Assembly: GCA_045661345.1 (NCBI GenBank)
Contig: JAZRFM010000002.1
Location: 1 to 64,000 of the forward strand
Reading direction: 5' to 3'
Length of the DNA stretch: 64,000 nucleotides
DNA from: RUG12461 sp045661345
Lineage (GTDB): Bacteria > Bacillota > Clostridia > Lachnospirales > Lachnospiraceae
Shown one piece after another: positions 7,989 to 20,100 of the stretch. Made by a program: the position numbers and the translations under genes. The notes beneath the pieces were generated by a model that had not been told where the DNA came from, ran no database searches, and worked only from the letters and a program-made list of their open reading frames with translations. Every line of letters begins with the position of its first letter. Position 1 is the first letter of the stretch.

Positions 7989-9296
7989 CTAATCTCTCAG
8001 GCAGCCGGCGGGGATGACTTTTACACCATTTGTTGTCGTGTAAGCCATATCCGCATTGGCGCAAATGATCAGAAGCAGGGAAGGCTCTCTGTATTTCACG
8101 CCGGGATGAGCGCCATTCAGATCCACTTTCTCATTATGCGCTTTGATCACGTCTTTAAAGCGAAGTAAACCGGCTTCTGCTTTCGGGATGGCATTTGTGC
8201 CTGTTTTGATCTCAATCAGGGCATAGCGGCCATCCGCCAATTGGTATACTGCATCCGCTTCCAGTCCTGTATCATCACTGTAATGCATGACCCTTGCATT
8301 CTGTACCTGCGCATAGGACAACAGATCCCTTAACACCATGTTTTCAAAGGCATGCCCAAATGTATCCAGATCCTGGTAAAAATACTCCGGCCTGATTCCG
8401 AGTACCGCAAGCCCGATGGAAGGATCCGTGAAGATATGTTTTTTTGCGGATCTGATTGCCGTTTTCGAGCGGATCTGCGCATTCCATGCATCAATCTCTT
8501 TCAAAACAAACAGATTTTCCAACGCCTCAATATACGATGCTATCGTAACATCTGATACCTTTTGGGCGGAGTTCACATCTGCATTGATCACATTTCTTTT
8601 GGCCAGTGTCGCCATATTTCTGGCATAAGACCACAGAATCGTGCGTGCCCATTCAGGATTGCGTTTCACGCCGTCAATCGCGCTGATATCTTTCTTATAG
8701 ATTTGGTTGCAATAATCTGCCGCAATCTGCAGCCTTGCACTTTTGTCTTTAATTGCAAGACATCTTGGCCAGCCGCCTCTGCATACGACATAGAAAAAAT
8801 CTTCCAGCGCCATCTCACTTCTGACGCCGTTGATATCGTACTTTTTGTCCTCAAAAAGCTTCGACAGGGAAACTTGCCCATTCGACTCCCCTGTTTCAAA
8901 CAGCGTCATCGGATACATGGTGACTTCGGAAATACGTCCCGTCCCGGTATGCGGAGTATCAATCTTCTTACTTGTGGAGCCGGTCAAATAGTATTCGCCC
9001 ACCGCTTCCGGATGATCATCGCAATCTTTTCTGATCGTTCCCCAGACCTTTGGCGCATCCTGCCATTCGTCAAACAGAATCGGTTTCTCATATTTTAAAA
9101 ACAGATCCGGCGACGTTTCGGCGATATTGAGGTGTAAAGCTCTTTTTTTCTCATCCTGAAATTCTATGACTGTTTTGCATCGTTCCTGCGCAGTCCTTGT
9201 TTTCCCACAGCCCTTTGGTCCGACAATATGAATTGCATTGAACGCTTTTATTCGTTCGTCTATTACTTTGTCTACAATTCTGGTGATGTACTCCAT
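7989..9296 (-). CDS. AAA ATPase with DUF4143 domain
   Basis: About 435 residues. An N-terminal P-loop domain has Walker A GPKGCGKTRTAQ, a Walker B-like KPILFDEWQD and the sensor-like YYLTGSTSKK. The C-terminal DUF4143 part carries the PD-(D/E)xK-like pattern GLEADAVYQL ... ALIEIKTG near the end. Such proteins are common and often multicopy in anaerobes; their biological role is not established. I used the ATG at 9294-9296, preceded by GGAGGG; a GTG six codons upstream lies within that ribosome site. It lies in the pilus locus in the same direction but shows no functional link to pili, and with its neighbour it looks like an insertion. Confidence 0.85.
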   Translation of the reverse strand: MEYITRIVDKVIDERIKAFNAIHIVGPKGCGKTRTAQERCKTVIEFQDEKKRALHLNIAETSPDLFLKYEKPILFDEWQDAPKVWGTIRKDCDDHPEAVGEYYLTGSTSKKIDTPHTGTGRISEVTMYPMTLFETGESNGQVSLSKLFEDKKYDINGVRSEMALEDFFYVVCRGGWPRCLAIKDKSARLQIAADYCNQIYKKDISAIDGVKRNPEWARTILWSYARNMATLAKRNVINADVNSAQKVSDVTIASYIEALENLFVLKEIDAWNAQIRSKTAIRSAKKHIFTDPSIGLAVLGIRPEYFYQDLDTFGHAFENMVLRDLLSYAQVQNARVMHYSDDTGLEADAVYQLADGRYALIEIKTGTNAIPKAEAGLLRFKDVIKAHNEKVDLNGAHPGVKYREPSLLLIICANADMAYTTTNGVKVIPAGCLRD

Positions 9297-9351
9297 GCCG
9301 ATATTGCCCTCCACACAAAATTATGCCCTATTTGCGTGGATCTTTCAAGGA

Positions 9352-9438
9352 TATTTTGTGTTTTTCGGCTATTTTATTTTGTATTTTTCGGCAGTTTTGT
9401 TTTGTATTTTTCGGCAGTTTTGTTTTATGTTTTTCGGA
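9352..9438. repeat. short tandem repeat A, T-rich
   Basis: Three to four imperfect copies of a unit ending GTATTTTTCGGCAG with a TTTTGTTT lead, period roughly 23-24 bp. It lies directly upstream of the first DUF4143 ATPase gene. Together with repeats B and C it fills the 325-nt gap between the two ATPase genes, where I see no gene. Confidence 0.7.
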
Positions 9439-9495
9439 TAATCATTCACCTATCTTCAAGAGCCAAAAATCACGCTATATGTGGGTTTCGCGCCA

Positions 9496-9545
9496 TTTTG
9501 TTGCGGTGATTTGCGGTGTTTTGTTGCGGTGATTTGCGGTATTTT
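9496..9545. repeat. short tandem repeat B
   Basis: Two near-identical copies, about 22 bp each, of TTTTGTTGCGGTGATTTGCG. It sits between repeats A and C in the gap separating the two ATPase genes. Confidence 0.7.
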
Positions 9546-9546
9546 G

Positions 9547-9640
9547 CCCGTTGAGTTGGCTGGTTTTCACCCGTTGAGTTGGCTGAATTTTACCCGTTGA
9601 GTTGGCCGTTTTTTGTCCGATTTACCCGTCGAGTTGGCCG
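9547..9640. repeat. short tandem repeat C, copies of the 3' end of the second ATPase gene
   Basis: Four copies of CCCGTTGAGTTGGC begin at 9547, 9570, 9593 and 9625 (the last with one change). The copy at 9625 is part of the second ATPase gene and encodes its last residues QLDG before the stop; the other three lie just downstream of that stop. The array therefore looks like local duplication of the gene end, with 23-bp periods and one longer spacing. Confidence 0.8.
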
Positions 9641-10980
9641 GTCTCTTCCATCAAAAAAGGCAGCATGTACATCGGCATCAATAACGTTTGTCCGTCACTT
9701 GCAACATCCTTCTGTGAAAAAATATAGGGTCTGGCAGAGATCTTAGCATACTTCTCGCAAAAGGCATCGATCGATTTATGCGATGAGGTGGCGGACGACT
9801 TGATCTCGACCGGAATGATCTTTTGATCCTTCCCGATCAGAAAATCGATCTCATAATAGTGCGTACTGTCTTTTTTATGCCATGTATGGTAGCAGAGTTC
9901 CCGGCCGGATGCCGCGATTATCTGCGCCGCCGCATTCTCATAAAGATACCCCAAATTTGCGGGTAACTTATCGGCCAGCAATTTTTCATAAAGAATGTTT
10001 TCCGCCACCGGTCTGTCAATAAACATGAGCGTGACAAACAGCCCCGTATCCGCAATGTAGAGTTTATAACTGTCCGGATCCTTTGTACTTGTCAGGCTGA
10101 TATCCGGTTTGGAAATATTGTAGGAAGCCAAAACTGTCTGGGAATCAAGGATATCATACAGTCTTTCCAAGTCTCTTTTTTGCGTCTTCTTTCCTGTAGC
10201 GCCGGAAATGACGTACCGCCTTCTGTTATGCGACAGCTGGGATGGAATATCCCGGAAGATTCTGGAAGAAAGACCTGATGGATCTATCTTCCTGAAATCA
10301 TCTTCATAGAGACGCAGGATGCCTCTCTTGACCTCATCTATTTCGCGGAAGCTTTTCCTGTCAAGATAAGCCAACACAGCCTGCGGCATGCCGCCTACAG
10401 CCATATAAATCCGGAAATCACGCATCAGCTTTCGATTCAGCGCGTTCCCAACTTCCGTTTTTTTATCAAAAAAATCTTTTAAGAGTCGATACGTCTCGTT
10501 CCCTGTTGCCCATAAAAATTCCTCATAGTCCAGAGGATATAATTTGAGCTTCATTTCTTCTGACGGAATCAGAATGTCTTTCACATTCTTCTTGATCGAT
10601 ATGAGAGATCCGGTCTCAATATAATCATACCGGCCGTCAGCAACCAGATGCTTAATCGCCTGCCGCGCTCTCGGAAAAAGCTGAACCTCATCAAAAATAA
10701 TGGCAGATTGCCGTTCTACAAGCTGCACGCCGGTATATGTCTGAAGCCTCAGGAAAAATCTGTCTAAATCGGCGATCTCGTCAAAGCAGTCCCTGATCTC
10801 ATTGGACGCCTCCGAAAAGTCTACCCGCACATAGGATTGGTACTCCTTCCTGGCGAATTCCTCCACCAAAGTACTTTTCCCTACACGTCTGGCTCCTTCC
10901 ACCAAAACAGCGTACTGACCGGCATAATTATTTTTCCACTCCAGCAGCTTGTCATATAGTTTTCTTTTAAATACCGTCAT
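9622..10980 (-). CDS. AAA ATPase with DUF4143 domain
   Basis: 452 residues. The N-terminal P-loop domain has Walker A VEGARRVGKSTLVEEFA, a Walker B-like AIIFDEVQLFPRARQ and YIETGSLIS. The C-terminal part has the DUF4143 nuclease-like pattern HYYEIDFLIGKDQKIIPVEIKS. It is not closely alike to the ATPase next to it, so the two are probably separate acquisitions and not a recent duplication. The gene is bounded by direct-repeat arrays on both sides and splits the pilus locus between the giant adhesin and the platform genes. Role unknown. Confidence 0.85.
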   Translation of the reverse strand: MTVFKRKLYDKLLEWKNNYAGQYAVLVEGARRVGKSTLVEEFARKEYQSYVRVDFSEASNEIRDCFDEIADLDRFFLRLQTYTGVQLVERQSAIIFDEVQLFPRARQAIKHLVADGRYDYIETGSLISIKKNVKDILIPSEEMKLKLYPLDYEEFLWATGNETYRLLKDFFDKKTEVGNALNRKLMRDFRIYMAVGGMPQAVLAYLDRKSFREIDEVKRGILRLYEDDFRKIDPSGLSSRIFRDIPSQLSHNRRRYVISGATGKKTQKRDLERLYDILDSQTVLASYNISKPDISLTSTKDPDSYKLYIADTGLFVTLMFIDRPVAENILYEKLLADKLPANLGYLYENAAAQIIAASGRELCYHTWHKKDSTHYYEIDFLIGKDQKIIPVEIKSSATSSHKSIDAFCEKYAKISARPYIFSQKDVASDGQTLLMPMYMLPFLMEETGQLDG

Positions 10981-11006
10981 AGCGCACCTCTAAGCGAATT
11001 GCGGAC

Positions 11007-11090
11007 AAAAATATCCGTTCTGCCAAGATTATTTTACGCCAAAATATCCGTTCTGCCAATGTTTTTTGTTGGAAAAATATCCGTTCTGCC
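11007..11090. repeat. short tandem repeat D
   Basis: Three copies of AAAATATCCGTTCTGCC begin at about 11008, 11041 and 11074, spaced about 33 bp. They fill the gap between the start of the second ATPase gene and the 3' end of the giant adhesin gene. On the minus strand each reads Ala-Glu-Arg-Ile-Phe in one frame, but no good gene contains it. Confidence 0.8.
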
Positions 11091-11123
11091 GGTGTTTTTT
11101 GTCTCAGGTGGCGGCCATCCCGT

Positions 11124-14100
11124 TTACGGTGCGGGTCCGGGTGCCGGCGCCTCATCCAGATAAATCTTTGTCTTCTCATAGAAGGTGATGCGGAAGCTTC
11201 TGTTATTTGGAGGATTCGAACCTTCATTTTTCACATTGCTGTTATTCAGGTTCAGATTCCAATAATTGCTGTGCAGATAATAACCACCTGCTTCCGTGCT
11301 TTGCAGCAGGTTGTAGCCTGTTGTCATCTGCTCGTATGTCCAAATGCCTTGCGTAGTCCCGACCCGGACGTGGGGCGTCGATCCGGTTTCCGTATACAGA
11401 TACTGCCCGGGGGTATTTGCCATTTCAAGCTTCCCTGTTAATGCTCCTGTTACGTGCCACTTCCAGACTGCATTATCCGAAATAGCCATACCGATGGGAT
11501 CTGTCGTGCCCTGCTGCTTCTCCCGTTCGGGGTTATGGATATTCGTCCACATACTCTTTGTGTCCATGTAAACCACGGATCCGAGGAGCTTTGCCGCAGT
11601 ACCGGCTTCATCGGTATAGAATTTCCCATGTGTATCGGCATTTCGGAAGGTATGATCCTCTCCTGCCAGATCCTTGGGGTTGCCTTGCGGGTGGTAACCC
11701 GTCGTATTATTTGTAAGCAGATATGCAAATTTCCCGGCGTATGGAGCCGCAGAATTACCAAGCTCCGTGATGGACACCAGATAATCATAGTTATCCTTCA
11801 GATCCCGTGTGGCTTCATAAATATCCGTCGAGTATCTTGCATACAGCGTAATGCCGGGCGATCCCGGAACCAGCTCCGAGAGCAGGTCTACCAGCTTCTT
11901 TCCGCCTTTCAGGAGACTGTCGCCTCCGGCGAATTCCACGCCCCCTTCCGTGATGCGTGTGGTATACCACCCCTCTAAGGTATACCCCGGATGGTCGGGT
12001 ATCTCATATCCGGCAGCGGCATTTAATTTCGTCAGGGTGCCGCTGACATTTTCGAGCTTCTTAAATTCTGTCGGTGTGCCGGTCAGGCAGTCAATCAGCG
12101 TGATGGTGTATGTCTGCTCCTCCCAGATCGTATAGTAGGTATTGTCTCCGTCTATGCCGGTGATGGTGGGGAAGGAGGGGTTTCCTGCGGCATCAAAGGT
12201 GACCGGTTTGCTGACAGCTCCCGGATCCTGCCGTCTGTTCTCATCCCAGCCGACGAACCGGTAGGTGGTCTTATCCGTGGATGTCCAGTAATAACCCCAC
12301 ACGCCGTTTCGCTGCTGCTTTACAACGCTCTCCGGAAGATCGCTCTCAAGAATCTGATAGGTGTCAGATCCTGCGGAGACGTCCACCACTTTTTTCTGGG
12401 GACTCACGCTTCCATCCTTGTAGTCCATAAAGGTCAGACGGTAATGCTCTCTCCACTGTGCATACAGGGTGATGGTGGATCCGTCCACATCCGTAAGATT
12501 CTTCACCTGCGCACCCGGCTTGTAGGAGATTCCGCTTCCGTCGTTATTGGTATTCCACCCGACAAAATACTTCGTATCATTCGGTGCCATCCCACGCAAT
12601 CTTGGCATGGCGTCTGTCTCAGGATCTGTTTCAGGATCCGTCGTCGGTTCCGTCGTCGGTTCCGTCGTCGGTTCCGTCGCCGGTTCTGTTGCCGGTTCCG
12701 TCGCCGGTTCTGTTGTCGGTTCCGTCGCCGGTTCTGTTGTCGGTTCCGTTGCCGGTTCTGTTGCCGGTTCCGTCGCCGGTTCCGTTGCCGGTTCTGTCAC
12801 AGGCGCTGACAGGAGGGCTAAGCCTGAAGAACCCGTCAAGGCATGCTGGCGCGCTGACACGAAAGCAGTCCGGAGATTTGCGGCAGCTGCCGGGAGCAAA
12901 GCCGTGGAGGGGTCGGCTGCAGGATCCGTCGCTGGATCTACCGCAGGATCCGTCGCTGGATCTGCCGCAGGATCCGGCTCCGGGTCTGCCGCAGGATCGC
13001 CCTCTGTATCCACGGGCGGCGCAGCCGTGAGTCCCAGCCCCGCAGCTGTGGGCGGCGAATACTTTTCTTCCACCTGGGTTTTATTGTACAAGGTTGCGTC
13101 TACATCATAAGTAGCCGCGATATTATCCAGATTATCACCCGGTGTGATCAGGCTCCCTTCTCCGGGGTCAAAGGCGATGGTATAGGTAATGGGCGTCCAT
13201 TTCGCATACAGTGTCTTATCAGACGTCACTCCCGTGATCTCCGGATTTCCGGTGTGATCCGCTCCCGTGCAGTACGCAGGATCTCCGGCAGCGCTCTCCG
13301 CCCACCCGGTAAACTTGTATCCGGTGAGGCTGGGAATACCGGCGTCAAAAAGGTTCCGGTTACCGCTCGTATCCGTGTGCAGAGACTTCCACTGCAGCGT
13401 GGCTTTCCCTGCCGTCCCGGCGGGCTCGTTTGCAGCTGCCGTCAATACATGGGTGCCCTTGAAGCTTCCGCTTAATACGTAGCTTGCATCTGTCTCTCCG
13501 TCCTTCACCGTGAGGGTTACCGTGACATTTCCACCGGTTCCCGACGCGGGCCGTATCTTCAGACCCCTGTATCTGTAGTTCCCATCCGAGGACAGGTTCT
13601 CCGCAGTGCTTCCGATATTGATCGTATACCCTGCTGCTGTGTATTCCTTATGTTCTCCATCATCCTCAACATTCGAAACGTCGGTATCGTTAATCCTGAT
13701 CCCCGTGATCTTCATGCTCCCAAGGGACGCATCCGCATAGGTTTCATACAGGAAGAAATCGGTCCAGGTGTCCTCCTCCATTGTGGGCTTTTGCGTCTCA
13801 GCAGTGTAGTCCCTGTTACTGCCGTAATACGATCCGGACGACGCACGGCTTACCTGATTCCAGAAAACCGCATTTTGGGAGCTGAGATCATAATCTGACA
13901 GGCCGACCACACCGTAGGTTTGCAGGGGCAGCAATACGGAAAATTCGTAATCCTCTCCGTTATAAGACAGCTTTGCTTTGGCAACAATCTGTGTTCTGCC
14001 GGGGTTGTCTCCGGTAACCTGGCAGCTGGTCGTACCAAGAGGATAGGTCTGTGTATGCACGGCCGGGTCTGTGTCCAGATACCCGATGTTGCCATCCTGA

Positions 14101-17100
14101 ATCGTGATGGTCCAAATCGCTGCATCCTTGTAGTCTCTATCTGTGGTGGCACCCGTTTCCCGATCCGGTGTGGAAACGGCTTTCGCCTGGAAATTGAGTA
14201 GTTTTGTGGCAGGATCCACCCCCACAATGGGCGCGCTGCCCACCGTGATATCCGTAGGATCCGTGCTTACGGAGACATTTGCCTTCACTTCCAGAACCAG
14301 CTTTGCGGTGCCGCCTGCTGTGATGGTCTCCGTACCGGTTTTCAATGCCTGAATCGTTACTTGAAATCCTCCCGGTATCGGGATGTCGTGCTCGTCCTTC
14401 GCTGGCTGCACATCGGAGATCCTCGCAATACCGCCCACCTCCATGGTAAAGTGCTTGTAGGAGCCGTCCGGATTTTTCTCCGTGAGATCCATATCACCTG
14501 CATTCAGAACCTTCAGGTTCTTATATGCGAACTCCTCAGCGGGATCCTTGTCTCCAAAGATGTCTATCTCAGATCTGGCCTCGGACCAATACATACCGGA
14601 AAGGGGCCATCTGCCATAATGCACGTTTACGGTTCTGTTGAATACCAGGTCTTTTTGGGTAACGATGGTGGGGAACACATAGTTCAATCCGTCCAATTCC
14701 GGACGGTTTCCGGGGAAGCTGTACTTACCGTCTATGGGGGCTCCGCTTGGCAATGTGGTGGTGACCCAGGCGAAGGTGCCCGTCCCGCCATAGTTCAGGG
14801 CATCCAGAATCTTACCATCTCCCCGGGGCTGCGTTTCCCAGGCGTGGGTATTTCGATCCCAGACCCGGATACCGTCGGCACTTCCCGAAAGCTGCTCATA
14901 GGAAAGCTCCGTGGGAAAAACATCAATATCCTGTGTGCTGGTATGATCAGCAATTCTTTTATTTCTGTATCCCGTCACCTTGGAGGGATAAGCGCCGCCG
15001 CCCCGGATCATATTTTCGTAAAAGGTCTCGTTTGCCGGCTCTCCATCGTTAAACACGAAAGGCGTGTCAGCATTCAGCGCATCATAGGGAGACAAATCTG
15101 ACACATGACTGTTCTCCGAATAGATCGTATACTTCGCCGCTTCGGAGACATCCACCATCTTTTTATCAGCAGCACCCTTGTATGGATTCAGGTAATGACA
15201 ATTGTACAGGTTGACCCGGAGAGCGTCACACTTGGAATCATTTCCGTATCTGTCCGCCAGAGACGTAATAGCCGTGATGGCACGGATGCTGCCCTTCATC
15301 GGCGGGAATTCCACAAAGCTGTAGCAGTTGCGCAGTGTCGGCGAAGCATCGTCTTCACTGGTTTTACCTGTGAAATTCTGGTAATTCATGCTGAAGGCGC
15401 TGCCGGCAAGCCCTCCGATATACACGTTCATGCTTTTTGCACGATCGCATACGGAACCTTCTTCTTCGCTGGGATCAATCACGCTTTCGTCCGTCCTTCT
15501 GGATTCCGCAAGGGTAGCTTCGCCCACAGTAATGCTTCCGCCTGCATAGCAGTTCGTTGCGGTGCCTGGAAGAGCGCCGACGAGACCGCCAGTACGCACA
15601 TAATCCCCCCAGGTGGAATGCAGGGTATGGGTACAGTTGATCTCAATATCGGTTACCGCGGAACAGTTTTTCACATCCACCCTGGTGGCACCGATGAGAC
15701 CGCCCACATTGGATTCCCCCTGTGTCAGCTGGTTGGTACTCTCATCCTTGATCTTAAATCCGGCAACCGCACAATTCTGGATCGTGCCGGTTCCGGCCGG
15801 AACATCCTGATACTGATATGCAATTCCCACAAGCCCGCCCAGGCTGTAGCCACCCGGCGTCATATCAGAACCGTTTCTTCTTTCGATGACGTTGTCCTTG
15901 TTGGAGTAGAGAATGATATTATTCAGCCCCGCGCTGACCGTCACACCGAAGACACCCACGGAAAAGGCATTTGAGCTGATATTGATATTGGTGATCTTGT
16001 AGCTTTGCCCGTCATAGTCACTGCCGAACCATGCGTACAGGATGGCAGTGTAACTGGAAGCACTGCTGGCGGTGTGGCTGGCGGCGATGGGGGTGTAATT
16101 CGCAATGACGGAGGTTCCGTCCGTTTTCACACCGCTCACATCATGGGTCTGCAGAAATTTCAGGCTTTCATTGTGTCCCGCTTCTGCTTTTTTCTGCTTC
16201 CCCTGTCCCAATACGTTGGTGTAGGCCAGATACGGGAAGGTCTTGTAGGTGCTGCCATCCACCAGCGTCGAGACATTCTGCGCCGCCGCATTCCAGTTGA
16301 TAAACTGAAGCTGCTCGATCGTACGAATCTCATAGGGGTTGTCAGCCGTCCCCGGCTTCTTTGCATAATCCGTTCTGTTGATCCCGTCCTGAGAAGCGGC
16401 ATACACGTTTTCCGCATTGGCATTCTTTAAGGACATGGCATTGGCAAAGAAGGGCGCCACATAAAAGGTCCATTCCGCATGATCCTTTGTCAAAGTCCAC
16501 TCCCCGTTCCGGATATCCGTATTATTATCGGCGTTTGCCACCTCATCCCCCGTATAGTCCAGATAGAGATAGCCGCTCTTATCCGCCGCATGATTGGGCA
16601 GGGATCTGTAGGGATAGAAGGTATACTGCGGCGCCTCGTTGTGAAGGGCTTCCGCAATACCCTCAATACCGGAGGGACTGCCTGTCGGGATATGCACTCC
16701 CTTCGTCTTTTCCGGATCCGTGTCTGTTTTCACCAGGGTTTCGTTTCCTACGCTCACATAATAGCCATAGCCGTAATCCACCACGATCCCGCTGTCATCA
16801 TGGGCATTGCAGAGGGTCGTGCCGGCAATCTCCGTCTGCTCATCCACCCCGATGAAGGAGAAATGAACGCCTGCATTTCCGCCGGTTTCCTCTTTTTCCC
16901 AATAGAAGATCCCCAGCTTCCCGAGAACGGGGTTCCTCTGCCAGTCCCCATAGTGGATCGTCCCGCCGTTCGCATCCGTGACAACTGCCCGATAGGGATA
17001 AATCAGATTGGCAGGATCCTCTTTGTATTCATCCATGAATGTCTTATAATCCTCTGTCCTCTGTGCCTTGACAGCGGCAACCAGCTGATCTCTGGTCTGC

Positions 17101-20100
17101 ACCGTGCCCGCGCCGGTATCCCCGGCATAGTTGTAGGAGTATAGATGTCCCGCATAGGTATAGGTACCCTTGCCGAGATAACTGCTGCCCCTGACGATAC
17201 CCTCCCGCGGGGAAAACCCGTAAACGGTCGTATTCCCCGAGGACTGGATGTTCACCGCCGCATAGCAGTCGGAGAGCTCCCCGGTATTTCTCGCAGAAAA
17301 GCCTGCCAGAGTGATGGCGCCGCCTCTGGGGTTCACCACCTCTATATGCCCGAGCGCATAGGAGCTGAGAACTCTTCCGGTGTTTCTTCCGGCAAAGCCC
17401 CCCAGAAAGGCCGTCGCATAGTTTGTGGTAAGGCGGATAAAAGGCGTATCCGCCGCCGAATTGGTCACTGTCCCCGTATTCTCTCCCACCAGGCCGCCGG
17501 CATAGACATATCCGTTGGAGTTGCCCACGATGGTGCCGCTGGCATCCGCCATATAGTAGCCGGCTGTCGCACAGTTCGTAATGGTGCCGGCATTCCTTCC
17601 GGCCAGCGCCCCCAGATACAATTCTTTATTCTTGCCGATGTCCTCCTCCGTACCGGCGTAATAATGGATCCTGGCATCGCTTGCCGCATAAAAGTGATTT
17701 TGCAGAACCTGTGCGGGATTCAGCGGGTTCGTCACAGAGGTTTTTTCGATGGTGACCGCTCCCGTATCTGCCTCGTCATAGTCCGTAAACAGAACGATGT
17801 TTCGCAGCTCTCCTTGGTTATAACCAAACAGCCCGGTATAATAAGTGGCTGCCCCAGCGCCGCTCTTCCCCTCTTCCAGCACGAAGCTCACATCCCGGAT
17901 CTTGAAGCATCCGCCGTCATAGTTGGCGATAAAGCTTTCCGCAGGCGTGAGAGCAACAGGGTTCTGTCTAACGATACGTTTCCCCGCAGGAATTTCTACA
18001 GGATGTTCCTGATCATGGGGATTCTCCTGAGAAAAGTACCCGTGCCAGTCGTAATCCTTGTAGCTGATGTCATAGGTCTGGCGGAAGGTACGGCCCTCTG
18101 TAACGGTTCTGTAGTATTTGTAGTAGAGGCTCAGGTTATAAAGATGCCTTGCGGAACGCACATAGACCACGCCGTTCGGGTTCAGGGGCGGAACCGTAAG
18201 CCCCGTTCCGTCTCCGTGTCCCAGATACCCCACGGCTCTGGCAAAATGGGGATTGAAATAATACTGCTCCGTAGTGTCCTCAGACCCGCCTCTGTGGTAA
18301 GTGACCTCCACTTTGGTATAAAAGGCGGAGGCGTCCGCAGTCATCACATGATTGACATACTCCGTTTTCAGCGGATAGATGAGATAGGTCTGCTCCCCGT
18401 ATTCCGCCTCAAGAGGTGTCACACTGCTCAGATCAATGGTTTCCGTGACAGATGTCCCGCCCGTAGTGTCAAAGTCATAAGAAACCTCTATGGTATCCGG
18501 AAGGGAAGTATCTGCCCCGTTCTTTTTGAATACGAGTCCGTATCCATCCGCCTGGACAGCCTCCCCATCCTCCAGCGTGTCATAAAGCGCATTGTAATTG
18601 CCGCCATAGAACCGGACCTTGCTGCCGTCCTTTGTATACTTTTCGTAATAGACCAGCGCTCCGGGCATAAATGCTTCTTCCCAGTCGCCGTAGTGTACGA
18701 TATTCTTCAGGCGGGGTTTCGTATAGGTGGTAAGAGCCATGTCGTCCCGCAGATTATAAGGAGCCGTATCGCCGGGATCCTTTTCAAAATGCCCCGTGCC
18801 GAGCTGTTCCAGCAGGAGCTCGCCGATGGATTTATTCTGTCCCGCCGTGGAAAGCTCCTCTGCGTTTTTGGTATTGGCCGCATTCGTAATACGTCCTGCA
18901 TTCCCGGAATTCGCGCTGTTTTGCGGGAAATAATACACCTTTGCGTCTGCTTCGGTGATCGTCGACGCAGTGGTGAAGGCTCTGGCTGTCCCCTTCACGC
19001 TCATCTGTGTAAAGGCATAGCTGGTTTTTGCGGAATGAACGGTACCCACGGCAAAACCGGCCTGAATAGACCCTTCCTGGAAGCCTGCGGAATAAACATA
19101 TTGCAGGTCCACCTGTCCGTCCTCTCCGATCCGGCCGATGAGTCCTCCCGTATCTGCGCCGTAAATATAGCAGTCCGCATAGGAGCTCTCCAGCAGAACG
19201 GACACCTGCCCGGAGGCGTCGTCCGAACCCGCATAGCCGATCAATCCCCCGGATTTTCCGTCGGAATCTGTCGTATCGATGACCGTGGAGGCATGGGAAT
19301 GCCTGATGGTAAGCTGCGGCGCCTCCCCCGATCCGGTATCGCTTTTGTCATAAGCGAACTGACCGATCAGTCCCCCGGCATATTTGTTTCCGGACATCCA
19401 GAGTCCGGTCACATCGGAATCATCCCGGACATCCGGATCCGCTGATCCGGCCCCCTTCTCGACGATGCCGTAGCGATTGCCGTCCGCATAGGCATCGTAG
19501 TACTGCTCCGTCATATAAAGCCCGCAGTTTTCGATCCGGAGGGTCTGATTGTGTTTCAGGGAAGCTTTTCCGATGAGTCCGCCGGTGGCCCCTTCCCCGG
19601 AGATCCTGGGATTGGTCAGGGTGATGTTTCGGATCTCGTTTCCGGAAAAGGCCGCAAACACACCCGCATCCTGCACCGTTTTGTCCGAAGTGGACTTGAT
19701 CACGAGGCCGTTGATGGCATACTCGGTGGAGCCTACATAATCCGCATCCCGGATAGATTCCGCGTACCATGAAGAGGTGCTGCCGTTGTACTGCAGCCGG
19801 TAGTCGCCGCGCAGCTCCCTGATATTCGGATTCACGATGGGCTGGAAGGACTTCTGCGCCTCGTAGACCACTTCCTTGCTGTCATCTCCGTACAGATCCG
19901 GCCAGAGCCAGAAATGATGCTCCTCGTAGTCGGTCGCCTCTTTGGTAAAGTCAATCGTATCCACCTGATAGGCTATGATTGGCAGATTCTCAAAGGCGCC
20001 GCTGCTGATGCCGCTGACCTCCGTGCTTAAGTTCTGAAGATGTCTGCCGTAGGCAAGGTATGCGGCATAGTGCTCCTCCGGATCCGTCTTCTTCGCGGAA

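Noticed and set aside
9228..9532. Plus-strand frames rich in Phe across repeat A
   Set aside because: The aromatic run comes from the T-rich tandem repeat; there is no ribosome site and the frames overlap the ATPase gene start.
9352..11090. CRISPR array in the repeat-rich gaps
   Set aside because: Units are different in each array, imperfect, few in number, and the intervals between copies are short and similar to each other, with no unique spacers and no cas genes.
10967..11227. Minus-strand frame of 86 codons containing three AERIF repeats
   Set aside because: It overlaps the end of the adhesin gene and the start of the ATPase gene out of phase, and its only regularity comes from direct repeat D.
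12444..13110. Arg-rich or Gly/Ser/Val-rich repeat proteins on the plus strand
   Set aside because: They are antisense readings of the TEPA/DPAADP repeat tract of the giant adhesin.
17145..19445. Plus-strand open frame of 766 codons inside the giant adhesin gene
   Set aside because: Antisense to the continuous GLUG-coding frame, with no recognisable domain or start signals.
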